A stretch of DNA of 64,000 nt, taken from positions 37,870 through 101,869 of the forward strand of contig CALTYZ010000005.1 of the NCBI GenBank assembly GCA_943913645.1, in the 5' to 3' direction. Below, one piece after another: positions 8,002 to 17,789 of the stretch. This DNA comes from an uncultured Corynebacterium sp. Lineage in GTDB: Bacteria; Actinomycetota; Actinomycetes; Mycobacteriales; Mycobacteriaceae. The notes below the pieces were generated by a model. That model ran no database searches and was not told where the DNA came from. It worked only from the letters and a program-made list of their open reading frames with translations. Within the stretch, counting starts at the first letter, position 1. Each line of letters opens with the position of its first letter. Both the position numbers and the translations under genes were made by a program.

Positions 8002-9246
8002 ATGAAAACGAAACTGCTGAATTCGCTCCTGCTTTGGATTGTGGTGGCGATTGTCCTTGGCTACCTGTGCAGCCTGTTCTTCCCCGTTCCACTTGCGCGG
8101 GTGTTCATCACCTTTAATGGTTTGTTCGCCAACTTTTTGGGTTTCTTCGTCCCGGTCCTGATTTTCGGTTTGATCGCCCCGGCTATCGCTAGTCTCGGAC
8201 GCGGTGCCGGCAAGTGGCTTGGCATCACCGCGGGCCTTGCATATGGTTCCACGATTCTGTCCGGGTTGATCGCGTGGGGCACTGCTACGGCGCTGTACCC
8301 GAGCCTGCTTGGTGGCCGTAATTTGGTCACCAACGTTGCTAATCCGGAGGAGGGTGGTCTCAGCCCTTTCTTCACGGTGGATATGCCGCCGCCGTTTGAG
8401 GTGATGTCTGCCTTGCTGCTCGCCTTTGTGGTGGGTTTGGCGATGACGGCGGTGAAGTCTGACACCATGTATGCCGTGCTTGAAGAACTCAATAGCGTCA
8501 TCCTCAAGGTGGTGACTAGTTTTGTGATTCCACTGCTGCCGCTGTACATCTTCGGCACGTTTTTGAACCTTGGCATGAATGAGAACTTCGGCTCAACGAT
8601 GGCGGCCTTTGGCACGGTGCTGGTCTTGTCCATTGTGATGACGATCGTGATTGTCCTGCTGCAGTACCTTGTTGCGGGCATCGTCGCCGGGCGTAACCCG
8701 TTTGTGGCACTGAAGAATATGCTGCCGGCGTATTTCACGGCGCTTGGTACCTCATCTTCGGCGGCAACAATCCCCGTCACGCTGAATTCGGTGTTGAAGA
8801 ACAAGGTGGATGAGGACGTCGCCGGCTTTGTGGTGCCACTGGGGGCGACAATTCACCTCTCTGGCTCAATGATGAAGATCACGCTCTATGCTCTGGCCAT
8901 TGTGGCGATGGGCGGGTTGGATGTGACCGCAGGTCAGATCATCGGCTTCCTGTTGCTGCTCGGCATCATGATGATCGCCGCCCCTGGTGTGCCTGGCGGG
9001 GCGATCATGGCGGCTGTTGGCCTGCTGCAGGCCAACCTTGGTTTTGACGAGTCGATGATCTCGCTCATGATCGCCGCTTATATCGTCGTTGACTCCTTCG
9101 GCACGGCGGCGAACGTCACGGGCGATGGCGCTATCGCGCTGATCGTGAACAAGTTCGCCGCGGGTCGTATCAAGAGCAGTTCGCTTGATGACGCCACCGT
9201 TTCACGTGAAACATCGCAATCTGCCGACGCTGCCGCACTCGATTGA
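8002..9246 (+). CDS. Dicarboxylate/amino acid:cation symporter (DAACS, SLC1 fold)
   Basis: A 414-residue, strongly hydrophobic protein. It carries the family's Ser-rich hairpin ALGTSSSAATIPVTL and the substrate/cation-binding PLGATIHLSGSMMKI (PxGATIN in many relatives). The re-entrant second half reads FGTAANVTGDGAIALIV, matching the (A/T)xNVxGD motif near the C-terminus. The likely substrate is serine/threonine or a C4-dicarboxylate/glutamate; sequence alone does not decide. The ATG at 8002 begins MKTKLLNSLLLW. A parS-like site lies in its last codons (9198-9213) and a second just after the stop. Confidence 0.88.
   Translation: MKTKLLNSLLLWIVVAIVLGYLCSLFFPVPLARVFITFNGLFANFLGFFVPVLIFGLIAPAIASLGRGAGKWLGITAGLAYGSTILSGLIAWGTATALYPSLLGGRNLVTNVANPEEGGLSPFFTVDMPPPFEVMSALLLAFVVGLAMTAVKSDTMYAVLEELNSVILKVVTSFVIPLLPLYIFGTFLNLGMNENFGSTMAAFGTVLVLSIVMTIVIVLLQYLVAGIVAGRNPFVALKNMLPAYFTALGTSSSAATIPVTLNSVLKNKVDEDVAGFVVPLGATIHLSGSMMKITLYALAIVAMGGLDVTAGQIIGFLLLLGIMMIAAPGVPGGAIMAAVGLLQANLGFDESMISLMIAAYIVVDSFGTAANVTGDGAIALIVNKFAAGRIKSSSLDDATVSRETSQSADAAALD
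9198..9213. promoter_or_regulatory. parS-like site in the 3' end of the symporter gene
   Basis: Core GTTTCACGTGAAAC is identical to the other three copies in the window. It lies inside the coding sequence, 49 bases from the next copy. Confidence 0.85.
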
Positions 9247-9262
9247 TGTTTCACGTGAAACA
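9247..9262. promoter_or_regulatory. parS site, full 16-bp match
   Basis: TGTTTCACGTGAAACA matches the parS consensus at all 16 positions. It sits immediately after the symporter stop codon. Confidence 0.9.
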
Positions 9263-9277
9263 TTGACTGCCTCTCCC

Positions 9278-9913
9278 CTAGGTGCGAGCGGGTTCCTCCC
9301 CAAGTCGGCGGGCGATGACAAGGCGCGTCAAGTACAGCGCGAACGCGGGGAGGAAGAAAAAGTTGAGCGGGACAGCCCAGCCAATCGGCAAACCGAGCGC
9401 CAGGGTCGCTGCGCCAACCACAATCGCGACCGCGGCGGCGGTGCGGCCAAGATAGCGAAATGCAGACATCACTGCAGCGTTGAAAAGGTCCACAAACGAT
9501 GCCTGGGCTCGCGCATGCGTTGATGCCCAACCGAAGAACCAGACCGTGATGCTGGTCAGGATGAGCACACCGGAGAGCGTGAGTGCGCGAATAATCGTCA
9601 GCGCGACATCACCAATCCCGGCCCGGGTAATCACCCACTGCTGATAGGCCACCAACGCGCCTGCTCCAAGGAGCAGGAACCAGTAGAGGGTGATCGGTCT
9701 CCATGATCGTGTGAGCTCTCGAAGAAACAGCATCGAGCGGTTGGCGCCAACCTCTGTGACCATGTCGCGGATGACAACATTGGCGGCGCGCAGTGCTGCC
9801 CCCGCGGTCACGATAGGTAGGCAGCTGACAACGAGCAGCATGTTCACAATGACAATGTCCGCCATCAAGGTGAGGGCGGACATGAATCTGGAGTCTGGGT
9901 GAAACAACGTCAC
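9278..9913 (-). CDS. YesL-like DUF624 membrane protein
   Basis: A 211-residue protein with about five membrane segments and a GTG start. The N-terminus (ADIVIVNMLLVVSCLPIVTAGAALRA) matches the start of DUF624/YesL proteins, which are often encoded beside CUT1 sugar transporters. Their function is unknown. It is the last gene of the ABC operon, 11 bases after the permease gene, which supports a role linked to that transporter. Confidence 0.75.
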   Translation of the reverse strand: MTLFHPDSRFMSALTLMADIVIVNMLLVVSCLPIVTAGAALRAANVVIRDMVTEVGANRSMLFLRELTRSWRPITLYWFLLLGAGALVAYQQWVITRAGIGDVALTIIRALTLSGVLILTSITVWFFGWASTHARAQASFVDLFNAAVMSAFRYLGRTAAAVAIVVGAATLALGLPIGWAVPLNFFFLPAFALYLTRLVIARRLGEEPART

Positions 9914-9924
9914 GTTACGTAAGG

Positions 9925-10866
9925 CTAGCCCTTGACAGCCCCGGCGGCGACGCCTTCAACAATGTGTTTTTGCGCCGACATGTAGAACACGATGATCGGG
10001 ATGATTGCCAACACAAGCATGGCCATCATCGCGCCCAGGTCGCGGTCACCCTGGGACCCAATGAACTGCTGGATCACGACGGGGATCGTCCGGTATGGGG
10101 TGGACAGGCCGATCACCAGATACGGCAGGAGGTAGTCGTTCCACACCCACATGGCGTTGAGGATGGCAACGGTAATAGCCGTGGGTTTGAGCATGGGCAG
10201 CACGACTCTAAAGAAGGTGGTCAGTGGTGAGCACCCATCAATGTAGGCGGCTTCTTCAATCTCAAGCGGGATGGATTTAATGAAGCCGGAAAACATGAAC
10301 ACGGACAGTCCCGCGCCAAACCCAAGGTAGAGCACCACCATGCCGAGCGGGTTGGCAAGCTGCAGCCGGTCGGCGATGACCACGGTTGGAAACATCACCA
10401 TCTGGAACGGGATGACCATCGAGAACACGAAGATGAAGTAGAGCGCTGAGGTCCACCAGGTTTTCACCCGCGTGATGTAGTAGGCCGTCATGGAGCTGAA
10501 GAACACAATCGTGGCCACAGACAAGATCGTGATGACGAATGACCACACGATCGCCCACCCGAATCCTTCGCCCTGGATGCCGGTGATGTAGTTGGTGAAC
10601 CCGGCCCATAGCTCAGCAACGGGCAGGGCGAATGGGTTGTTGGCGATGGCGAAGCGTTCCTTGAAGGAGTTCATCAAAATGAAGAAGATCGGCCCAAGGA
10701 ACACGATGGTCAAAAACACCAACACGGCGTAGATCAGCACCTGAGCAGGACCAGAGACCTTCGCGGCCTCAGCGACCTTCGGTGGGGTCTTCTTGGCGGT
10801 GTTGCCCGCAGGCTGCCCGGTGGCGGCAATCATTGTTGGATCAGCTTGGTCAATGCGGTTTGTCAT
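9925..10866 (-). CDS. CUT1 carbohydrate ABC transporter permease, MalG/UgpE type
   Basis: A 313-residue inner-membrane permease with six predicted helices. The EAA loop that docks on the ATPase is visible as EIEEAAYIDGCSPLTTFFRVVLPMLKP. The N-terminus has ~40 extra hydrophilic residues before the first helix. Two bases separate it from the partner permease upstream. Family membership is sure; the sugar is unknown. Confidence 0.92.
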   Translation of the reverse strand: MTNRIDQADPTMIAATGQPAGNTAKKTPPKVAEAAKVSGPAQVLIYAVLVFLTIVFLGPIFFILMNSFKERFAIANNPFALPVAELWAGFTNYITGIQGEGFGWAIVWSFVITILSVATIVFFSSMTAYYITRVKTWWTSALYFIFVFSMVIPFQMVMFPTVVIADRLQLANPLGMVVLYLGFGAGLSVFMFSGFIKSIPLEIEEAAYIDGCSPLTTFFRVVLPMLKPTAITVAILNAMWVWNDYLLPYLVIGLSTPYRTIPVVIQQFIGSQGDRDLGAMMAMLVLAIIPIIVFYMSAQKHIVEGVAAGAVKG

Positions 10867-10868
10867 GG

Positions 10869-11714
10869 TTATGCCTCCACTTCCCTGCTGCGGGTGGCGC
10901 GTAGTTGGAACATGGCGATGACGACGACAACGACAACGAAGATCACTGCCTTCGCCTGGCCGACGCCTTCGGCGCCTACGCGGTTGAACATGGTTTTGAC
11001 GATGTTGAGGGCGACCATTTCGGTCTGGCCACCGGGTGCGCCATCAGTCAGCGCGAGGTTCTGGTCGTAGATTTTGAACGTGTTGGACAGGGTGAGGAAA
11101 AGGCAGATGGTGATCGACGGCATGACCATCGGGATGGTGACGTGGCGCAGCATCTCCCAGCGGCTCACCCCGTCGAGCTCGGCTGCTTCAATTAACTCTG
11201 GGGGAACGTTTTGCAGGCCAGCGATGTAGATGATCATCATGTAGCCGATGAGCTGCCAGTTCACCAGCATGATCAGCCCGAGGTAGCCGTACTTCCAATC
11301 TGCCGCGATGGTTGTTTCATAGTTGGCCAACACGGCGTTGATCATGGATTGCCAGGTGTAGCCGAGCACGATCCCGCCGATGAGGTTGGGCATGAAGAAC
11401 ACGGTGCGGAAGAAGTTGGTGCCTTTGAGCTTGCGGGTCAGCGTCCAGGCGAGCGCAAACGCGATGATGTTCACGGTGATGATGGACACGATAGCGACCG
11501 CAATCGTGAACAATCCCGCGGAGACGAAGCCCTCGCGTTCCGTGAACACCCGCTGGTAGTTATTCAAACCGACCCAGGTGGCGTCGGTAATCGTCGTGAA
11601 TTCAGTGAACGAAAGTAAAAACCCGACGATGAACGGCACAAAGAACGCGATGAGAAACGCGAGCAGTGTCGGCAGGACGAAGATGGGGAAATACTTTTTC
11701 AGTGCTTGTTCCAT
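10869..11714 (-). CDS. CUT1 carbohydrate ABC transporter permease, MalF/UgpA type
   Basis: A 281-residue permease with six helices and an EAA loop, ELIEAAELDGVSRWEMLRHVTIPM. It pairs with the downstream MalG-type permease to form the channel. It lies between the binding-protein gene and the second permease gene in the usual order. AAGGAG occurs about 14 bases before the ATG. Confidence 0.92.
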   Translation of the reverse strand: MEQALKKYFPIFVLPTLLAFLIAFFVPFIVGFLLSFTEFTTITDATWVGLNNYQRVFTEREGFVSAGLFTIAVAIVSIITVNIIAFALAWTLTRKLKGTNFFRTVFFMPNLIGGIVLGYTWQSMINAVLANYETTIAADWKYGYLGLIMLVNWQLIGYMMIIYIAGLQNVPPELIEAAELDGVSRWEMLRHVTIPMVMPSITICLFLTLSNTFKIYDQNLALTDGAPGGQTEMVALNIVKTMFNRVGAEGVGQAKAVIFVVVVVVIAMFQLRATRSREVEA

Positions 11715-11733
11715 AATCCGATCTCATTGCTCC

Positions 11734-13092
11734 TTAGTTCAGTAGCGCAATCTGGTTGGCCATCTCGTACTCCCAGTCGGCTTTCATCCTGGTCACGACC
11801 TCGTCCCATGACAGGTTGCCAATCGCGTATTGGGCGAGGTTTTGGCCGTACAAGTCGCGGAACTGCTGGTTTGGTGAGTACTGGAAATCCCACGGGATTG
11901 CTTCCACTGAGTCATCAGACAATGCCTCCTGGACTTGGCGCGCAAGCGGGTCGTCCGGGACATCGTCCGGGCCGTAGTTTTCAAACGGTGCGATGAAGGA
12001 AAGCTCGTCAACTACCAGCTCCTTGCCGCGATCGGAGAGGAACAACCAGTTGAGAAAATCGCGGGTGGCTTGTTGGTCTTCCTCGCTCGCATGATCATTG
12101 ACTGCAAGGAAGTTCTCGGTGCCCACGTTAAGTCCCACCTTGTCTTCTTCGGGCAGGCCCATGTACATCGGCATGAACTTGATTTTGTCTTCCTTGATCA
12201 CGTTCGAGGCATCACCGGAAATCTGTGACCACGCCCAGTTGCCGTTTTGCACCATCGCCGCTTTGCCGGTGGCGAATTCCGCCATCGAGTCTGATGTGCC
12301 GCGCGCGGCGGCCAGTGCTGGGCTCACGGTGGAGTTTTGCAGGTAGAGGTCAAACAGTTGCCGGTAGTTGTCGCCGTAGGTGAACTCAATTTCGGCCATG
12401 TCGGCGAAATCCTGCACGTCGCGGTCCACGATTTCGTAGTGCAGCGGGCCGTTCATCAGGTGGTTTGTCCAGCGCCATTCTTCACCGGCGATTAGCGAGG
12501 TGGCTGCGAACGCACCCGCAATCCCGAGCTCCTCTTTGCGCGCCTGCATGTCTTCGGCAACAGCTTTGAGTGTGTCGAAGCTCGTGATTTCGCTTATTGA
12601 CGTCGCCTGTGCCCCCGGCAGTGCAAAGTAGGCATCCATGATCTCTTCGTTGTAGAGGATGCCGAAGCCTTCCATGGCGAACGGGACGCCGCGCACTGTG
12701 CCGTCGGGTGCGGTAATGGGCTGGGCGTCTTCGTTGAGTGCTTCTACTACCTCGTAGTCGCTGAGGTCTGCGAGGTAGTCTTGCCAGATGCCGTAGCCTT
12801 CTTGGCCGTTGATTTGAAAGAGCGTTGGTGCGTTGGACTTCGCCATTTCCGCTTTCAGTGTCTGCATGTATGAGCCTGAGGCAGCGGTGACGATTTTGAC
12901 CGGGACACCGGTTTCGGCGGTGTATTCTTCGGCGATTGTTTCGAAGACGCTCGCCTGTTCTGGTTTGAAGTTGAGGTAGTACACGCTTGGTCCGGCGTTT
13001 TGGCCGCACGCGCTGAGCTGGGTGGCGCACAGTGCGCCCGCGACGAGTGTCGCCGCGAGGCGCATCGGGCGCTGCGCATCTCTTCGTTGCAT
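11734..13092 (-). CDS. Carbohydrate ABC transporter substrate-binding lipoprotein
   Basis: A 452-residue extracytoplasmic receptor. It starts with a positive N-terminus, a hydrophobic stretch and the lipobox LSAC followed by GQNAG, so Cys-29 should be lipidated. The mature sequence is a cluster 1 (MalE-like) solute-binding fold: VFETIAEEYTAETGVPVKIVTA, PTLFQINGQEGYGIW, GKAAMVQNGNWAWSQI. GGAGG precedes the ATG. It captures the substrate for the two permeases downstream. Confidence 0.9.
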   Translation of the reverse strand: MQRRDAQRPMRLAATLVAGALCATQLSACGQNAGPSVYYLNFKPEQASVFETIAEEYTAETGVPVKIVTAASGSYMQTLKAEMAKSNAPTLFQINGQEGYGIWQDYLADLSDYEVVEALNEDAQPITAPDGTVRGVPFAMEGFGILYNEEIMDAYFALPGAQATSISEITSFDTLKAVAEDMQARKEELGIAGAFAATSLIAGEEWRWTNHLMNGPLHYEIVDRDVQDFADMAEIEFTYGDNYRQLFDLYLQNSTVSPALAAARGTSDSMAEFATGKAAMVQNGNWAWSQISGDASNVIKEDKIKFMPMYMGLPEEDKVGLNVGTENFLAVNDHASEEDQQATRDFLNWLFLSDRGKELVVDELSFIAPFENYGPDDVPDDPLARQVQEALSDDSVEAIPWDFQYSPNQQFRDLYGQNLAQYAIGNLSWDEVVTRMKADWEYEMANQIALLN

Positions 13093-13141
13093 AGGGTGCC
13101 TCCAAATTCAGTGAGATTCAGTGGGTTGTACTCAAATTCAG

Positions 13142-14362
13142 TTAGGTTGCGGGGCCGTAGATGCGTGCCTCGTTGGGCCGCTCCGGCAGGATTGTTTCGA
13201 AGTATGATTCGGCCGCCTCAGCAAGGGGCACGAAGCGGTGCTCGTTTTCGCTGATGAACCAGCGATGGTCCAGAATTTCGTGGAAGATTTGTGCTGGTTC
13301 AAGCTTTTCTCGCAGGGATTCGGGGATGAGCGACACGATTGGTTCGTAGTGTTTCACCATCCACCGGTGGGCGACGGCCTCGAGGGGTAGTTTGCCCCCG
13401 TATTGCATCGCGCGGTAGACCTCCATCTCACCGAGTAGCCGCTGCGCTTGTCGGTCTTGGATATCGAGCCCGGTGAGGCGTTTGAGTTTCTTGCGGTAGA
13501 AGCCGGTGGAAAACACGGCCGGCTCGATATGTACCCGGTAGGTGTCTCCGTCGTTGGTGATTTCTGTTTCCCCAATGTCGAAGCCCAGTTCGTTGATGCG
13601 CGCTACTCGCTGGGTGATGGCGGAAAATGCATCGCCGTCGATAACGATTTCCCCGGTCATCAACTCCCAAAGTTCGTGGTAGACCCGTTCGATTTCATCA
13701 CCAAGCGCGATGACGTCAAGCTCGTCGCTGATGTAGGCGCCGGCTTGGAGGTCCATGAGTTCGCCGATGATGTTGACGCGGGCAAGGTCGACGTCATAGA
13801 GCCGTTTGCCTGCAGATAGCGGGTCGTGGAATTCGCCGGTTTCTGCGTCAACGAGGTAGGCGGCGAATTCGTCTGCGTCTCGACGAAACAGTGTGTTGGA
13901 AAGCGAGACGTCACCCCAGAAAAAGCCAAGCAGGTGCAGGCGCACAAGCAGTACAGCCAGTGCGCGGATGAGTTTGTTGACTGTATCGACGTCGAGGACG
14001 TGTGAGAATACTTCCCGGTAGGGCAGGGAGAACGCGAGGTGTTCGGTGACCAGGCAGGGGGTGAGTTCTTCGCCGGTGTCGCTGACACGGTGGGTGATCA
14101 CTGCGATGGGTATGACACACGGGGCGTCGAGATCTTGGAGCTGTTTGAGGGTGCGGTATTCGTGGAATGCGGCGTGCTCCCCGATTTCTTTAATTGCCAT
14201 GACCTTGTCATCTGCGCTGACGAGGCGCACGGTGTGGCGTGAGATGCCTTGGGGCAGCGCGGCAAGCAGTGTGTCGGACCATTGCTCTAGCGGGGTGGAC
14301 CAGGGCAGCGTGAGGAGCGTCGGCGCGTAGGCCGAAGCGTTGACGCTGAGCTTCTCGCGCAT
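13142..14362 (-). CDS. DUF4032 protein, kinase-like fold
   Basis: A 406-residue protein. The N-terminal half resembles a lipopolysaccharide-kinase/protein-kinase fold: VMAIKEIGEHAAFHEYRTLKQL with a Lys and Glu in the expected spacing, and a catalytic-loop-like LHLLGFFWGDVSLSNTLFRR with Asp and Asn. The C-terminal half (about 250-400) matches the DUF4032 region of actinobacterial proteins. Activity has not, to my knowledge, been established. It sits between the ATPase and binding-protein genes, in the same direction, so it may act on or with the sugar transporter. GGAGG lies before the ATG. Confidence 0.75.
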   Translation of the reverse strand: MREKLSVNASAYAPTLLTLPWSTPLEQWSDTLLAALPQGISRHTVRLVSADDKVMAIKEIGEHAAFHEYRTLKQLQDLDAPCVIPIAVITHRVSDTGEELTPCLVTEHLAFSLPYREVFSHVLDVDTVNKLIRALAVLLVRLHLLGFFWGDVSLSNTLFRRDADEFAAYLVDAETGEFHDPLSAGKRLYDVDLARVNIIGELMDLQAGAYISDELDVIALGDEIERVYHELWELMTGEIVIDGDAFSAITQRVARINELGFDIGETEITNDGDTYRVHIEPAVFSTGFYRKKLKRLTGLDIQDRQAQRLLGEMEVYRAMQYGGKLPLEAVAHRWMVKHYEPIVSLIPESLREKLEPAQIFHEILDHRWFISENEHRFVPLAEAAESYFETILPERPNEARIYGPAT

Positions 14363-14417
14363 TGACGCCTCCCTGGTTTTCGCTTGCGTGGTTTCGGCTG
14401 AGTAGATAGCTAGTTAC

Positions 14418-15542
14418 CTAGAGCCGCTGGCCGGTTGTTTTGGAAAAGGCATGCAGGCCGCCTTCGGCGATACGCGCGTGGATGATGTCACCTTCACGCG
14501 TGCCGGACAGTGGTGGGGTGCGCACCACGATCTGGCCGGCCGAGCCTTCATCTCGGCCTTCATCTCGCCAGCCGCCGCCGGCGAGGTGGCCGTACACGTA
14601 GGAATCCGAGCCAAGCTCTTCTACAAAGTCCACCTCGACTGGGATAGTGTGCTGGTCTTGCGCATCGACGAGTTCGAGCGCCTCCGGGCGGAAACCCAAA
14701 ATGACCTGGTTGTTGTCTTCTGGGGTGATGCCAGCGAGTACCTCATCTGACAGCGGGACAGATGCTTGCCCGAGGCGGGCTGTGCGCGCGGCCGTGTCAA
14801 CGTCGAAGGTGGACAGGTTCATGGCGGGTGAGCCGATGAAGCCGGCAACAAAGACGTTATTCGGGCGGTCATAGAGTTCGCGCGGGCTGCCGACTTGCTG
14901 CAGGACACCGAAGTTCAATACGGCGATGCGATCGCCCATGGTGAGTGCTTCAGTTTGGTCGTGGGTGACATACAGCGTGGTCACTCCCATGCGGCGTTGC
15001 AGGTTCGCAATTTGGGTGCGGGTTTGCACGCGCAGTTTCGCGTCGAGGTTCGACAGCGGCTCATCCATGAGGAAGACTTGCGGTTCACGCACGATTGCGC
15101 GGCCCATGGCAACGCGCTGGCGTTGTCCGCCTGAGAGGGCCTTGGGCTTGCGGTCGAGGTATTCGGTGAGGTCGAGGGTTGCGGCGGCGTCTTCAACGCG
15201 GCGGTTGATTTCCGCTTTGTCAACACCAGCGATCTTGAGTGCAAATCCGATGTTTTCGCGCACGGTCATGTGTGGGTAGAGCGCGTAGTTTTGAAAAACC
15301 ATTGCGATGTCGCGCTCTTTTGGTGAGCGCCGGGTGACATCGGTATCACCGATGAGGATGCGTCCTTCGTTGGTGTCTTCAAGACCGGCGAGCATTCTCA
15401 ATGCTGTGGATTTGCCGGAGCCAGAGGGGCCGACAAGGACGAGAAATTCGCCGTCGGCGATTTCTAGATTGAGTCGGTCCACGCTGGGTTTTTTTGCGCC
15501 TGGGTAGACGCGGGTTGCGTTATCAAATGTGACAGATGCCAT
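14418..15542 (-). CDS. CUT1 sugar ABC transporter ATP-binding protein, MsmK/UgpC type
   Basis: The start at 15542 (MASVTFDNATRVYPG) is the standard one for this family; the longer frame overlaps a parS-like site. The 374-residue protein has Walker A GPSGSGKST, the LSGGQRQRVAMGRA signature, Walker B VFLMDEPLSNLDA and the switch His in LYVTHDQTEA. The C-terminal regulatory (TOBE-like) domain is present, with an unusual insert rich in Arg, Asp and Glu near residue 325 (GGGWRDEGRDEGSAG). It is the first gene of the operon that ends with the YesL-like gene. Confidence 0.94.
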   Translation of the reverse strand: MASVTFDNATRVYPGAKKPSVDRLNLEIADGEFLVLVGPSGSGKSTALRMLAGLEDTNEGRILIGDTDVTRRSPKERDIAMVFQNYALYPHMTVRENIGFALKIAGVDKAEINRRVEDAAATLDLTEYLDRKPKALSGGQRQRVAMGRAIVREPQVFLMDEPLSNLDAKLRVQTRTQIANLQRRMGVTTLYVTHDQTEALTMGDRIAVLNFGVLQQVGSPRELYDRPNNVFVAGFIGSPAMNLSTFDVDTAARTARLGQASVPLSDEVLAGITPEDNNQVILGFRPEALELVDAQDQHTIPVEVDFVEELGSDSYVYGHLAGGGWRDEGRDEGSAGQIVVRTPPLSGTREGDIIHARIAEGGLHAFSKTTGQRL

Positions 15543-15664
15543 GGTCGTCTCCTCCACCGGCAGGTACGTGCCGAACGATCCGTTATGGGGGCAGGTTATT
15601 GTTGTGATTTTACCTGGCTTAGCTTGGATAGGCCTGTAAATGAGCCCTATAAGCTCGGCGCGCA

Positions 15665-15680
15665 CGTTTCACGTGAAACA
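15665..15680. promoter_or_regulatory. parS-like site upstream of the ABC operon
   Basis: Core GTTTCACGTGAAAC is identical to the other copies and lies in intergenic sequence. Confidence 0.85.
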
Positions 15681-16190
15681 TTATCAATATTCGCTGTTCA
15701 GAAGGGTGAAGATAAGCGAGATCCCTTCGCCGTCTCGCACTCTAAAATGGGGGGTGGTTGAGTGCTCTACCGGCCTCGGGGGGGGGGTTGGGCCGTGGGC
15801 GAAGGGACCTGCAGGGATCAGTATAAGTTGTGACATTCATGGAGTCCAGCTCGGGTGCATAACGATCTACTAACGCTAACCCCATGGGAATAAAGAAATC
15901 TTTATCAGTTGCAGCTAAATGTCTACATTCGATTCTAAAGCCCCAGCTAGCAGCATTTAGACAGGAAATAGGGTGCAGTCCTACATAAATATTCCAGGGT
16001 AGAAAAATTACCCCCTGCTACCCCCAAGCATATCCACCGCACTATCTACGCTAAAGCACAGTTTTCGCTCATTCCATTGCTCATGGAGAAATTGCAAACC
16101 ACCACCGAGGCCTAGAAGCCGAAAAGAGTTCACCAATTAGCGCAAAACCCTCCCCCGGTACGAGCACACTAGGCACAATCGGGAAAAGAT
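15681..16190. other. Intergenic stretch without a convincing gene
   Basis: About 0.5 kb of lower-GC sequence between the ABC operon and the permease gene. It contains a run of ten G near 15780. I see no ORF with coding character, no RNA gene and no strong terminator. It probably holds the promoters of the two divergent units. Confidence 0.6.
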
Positions 16191-16211
16191 GTTGCGGACG
16201 AAGGAGTGACC

Positions 16212-17567
16212 ATGAGCGAAGCACTACCGGAGATACACAGCGAAGAGCATCTGCGCCAAGGCGCGCAAGAATTCGACATCGCCAATCTCACCGAGGCCGA
16301 TCAAAAGCAGATCCGCGCCGCCAACGAAAGCCCAGTACCAGACGGCGGCACCCTGTCGTGGGCAATCACCCTGTTCGGCACAGCTGTTGGCGCAGGCATC
16401 CTCTTTTTGCCTATCGACGCCGGCGGCTACGGCTTTGTACCCCTCGTGCTTGCCACCATCCTGGTCGGGCCGATGGTGTTCGCCTCCCACCGCACCTACT
16501 CGCGCATTGTCAGCGCCTCCCCCGTCAAAGGCCTCGACGTGCTGCAAGTCATCACCGCCCTGTCCGGTCGAGCGCGCGGGCTGATCACCGGGGTGATGTA
16601 CTGGCTTTCCATCTACCCCATCGTGCTGATCTACGGGGTCAGCGTGACCAACACAATGGACAGCTTCGTAGTCAACCAACTCCACGGCCCACAAGTGCCG
16701 CGCTGGCTCATGGCCACCCTATGCGTCGGCCTGCTTACCGGGGCATACGCACTGGGCAAAAAAGCCACACTGTGGTTTGCCAACCTGCTCGTCTACCCGC
16801 TGATCATCGCGCTTGCCGCAGTCTCTATCTACCTCATCCCCCGCTGGGATCTAGACAGCTTCCGCGCCTACGACTCAGGTGTGCCACTGTGGCAATCAAT
16901 GCTGCTGATCCTGCCGGTGATCGTCTTCAGCTTCAGCCACATGGCGGCCGTGTCCCAATTCGCCCTCGACGTGCAGAAAACCTGTGACGGGGACGTCGCA
17001 AAGACCGAGAAAACCGTCTCCAGAATCGAAGGCATCACCACCGCGATGCTCGTCGGCTTCACCATGTTCTTCGTCTGGTCCTGCACACTTGCACTCGGCG
17101 CAGACGGCATGGCAGAAATCCGCGAACAAAACATCCCCGTGCTCAGCTACTTCGCCAACGTGACACAAACGCCATTTCTCGCCGTGCTCTCCCCGGTCGT
17201 TGCCCTGTGCGCAATCGCATCATCATTTTTCGGCCACATGCTCGGCACAGAAGAGGGCACCGCATACATGGTGCGCACCACCGCGCCGGGACTAGCCGAC
17301 AAAGTAGGTGCGAACACCCTCAAGTGGGGCATCTACCTCTTCGTGTTCGTCAGCTCTGTGATCGTGGCGGTGCTCAACCCGTCCATCCTCGACCTGATCT
17401 CAGTGGTCGGTGGCGTGTTCATCGCCTTCCTGCTCTACATCGTGCCAATGCTGCTTTTCCGCAACGCCACCGCCTACAAGCACTACGCCAACCGGCTCGA
17501 AACCTGGTTCGTGTTCCTGCTCGGCATCGTGATCGTGTGCGTTGCCCTGTGGCAGATGTTCGCCTGA
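16212..17567 (+). CDS. Amino-acid permease of the HAAAP (SdaC/TdcC-like) family, copy 1
   Basis: A 451-residue protein with ~11 membrane helices. After a hydrophilic acidic N-terminus (~45 residues), LSWAITLFGTAVGAGILFLPIDAGGYGF is the hallmark first helix of hydroxy/aromatic amino acid permeases. The start at 16212 is preferred over a GTG two codons earlier because AAGGAG lies five bases before it. The next gene encodes a flavodoxin-like protein. A close paralogue of the whole pair lies at 34036-35989. Confidence 0.85.
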   Translation: MSEALPEIHSEEHLRQGAQEFDIANLTEADQKQIRAANESPVPDGGTLSWAITLFGTAVGAGILFLPIDAGGYGFVPLVLATILVGPMVFASHRTYSRIVSASPVKGLDVLQVITALSGRARGLITGVMYWLSIYPIVLIYGVSVTNTMDSFVVNQLHGPQVPRWLMATLCVGLLTGAYALGKKATLWFANLLVYPLIIALAAVSIYLIPRWDLDSFRAYDSGVPLWQSMLLILPVIVFSFSHMAAVSQFALDVQKTCDGDVAKTEKTVSRIEGITTAMLVGFTMFFVWSCTLALGADGMAEIREQNIPVLSYFANVTQTPFLAVLSPVVALCAIASSFFGHMLGTEEGTAYMVRTTAPGLADKVGANTLKWGIYLFVFVSSVIVAVLNPSILDLISVVGGVFIAFLLYIVPMLLFRNATAYKHYANRLETWFVFLLGIVIVCVALWQMFA

Positions 17568-17789
17568 GCGGTGTGAGGGAGTGGAGCGGGGAGACGGCCG
17601 CTGATAGCACCGCTCTGGTTTCTTCGTTTTGAGCCGCTGCCCGCTGCTCTCCGCTGAGATAAGAAAACCACGCCATCGCGGCCGAGGGCCGGAGCGGACG
17701 TGGTGTGCGTACCCATAAAGTAACTGGACACAACGTTAATTCCAATCGGACACGCCATGGTCAGCTGCAGCGCGTGCGACAATAACACT

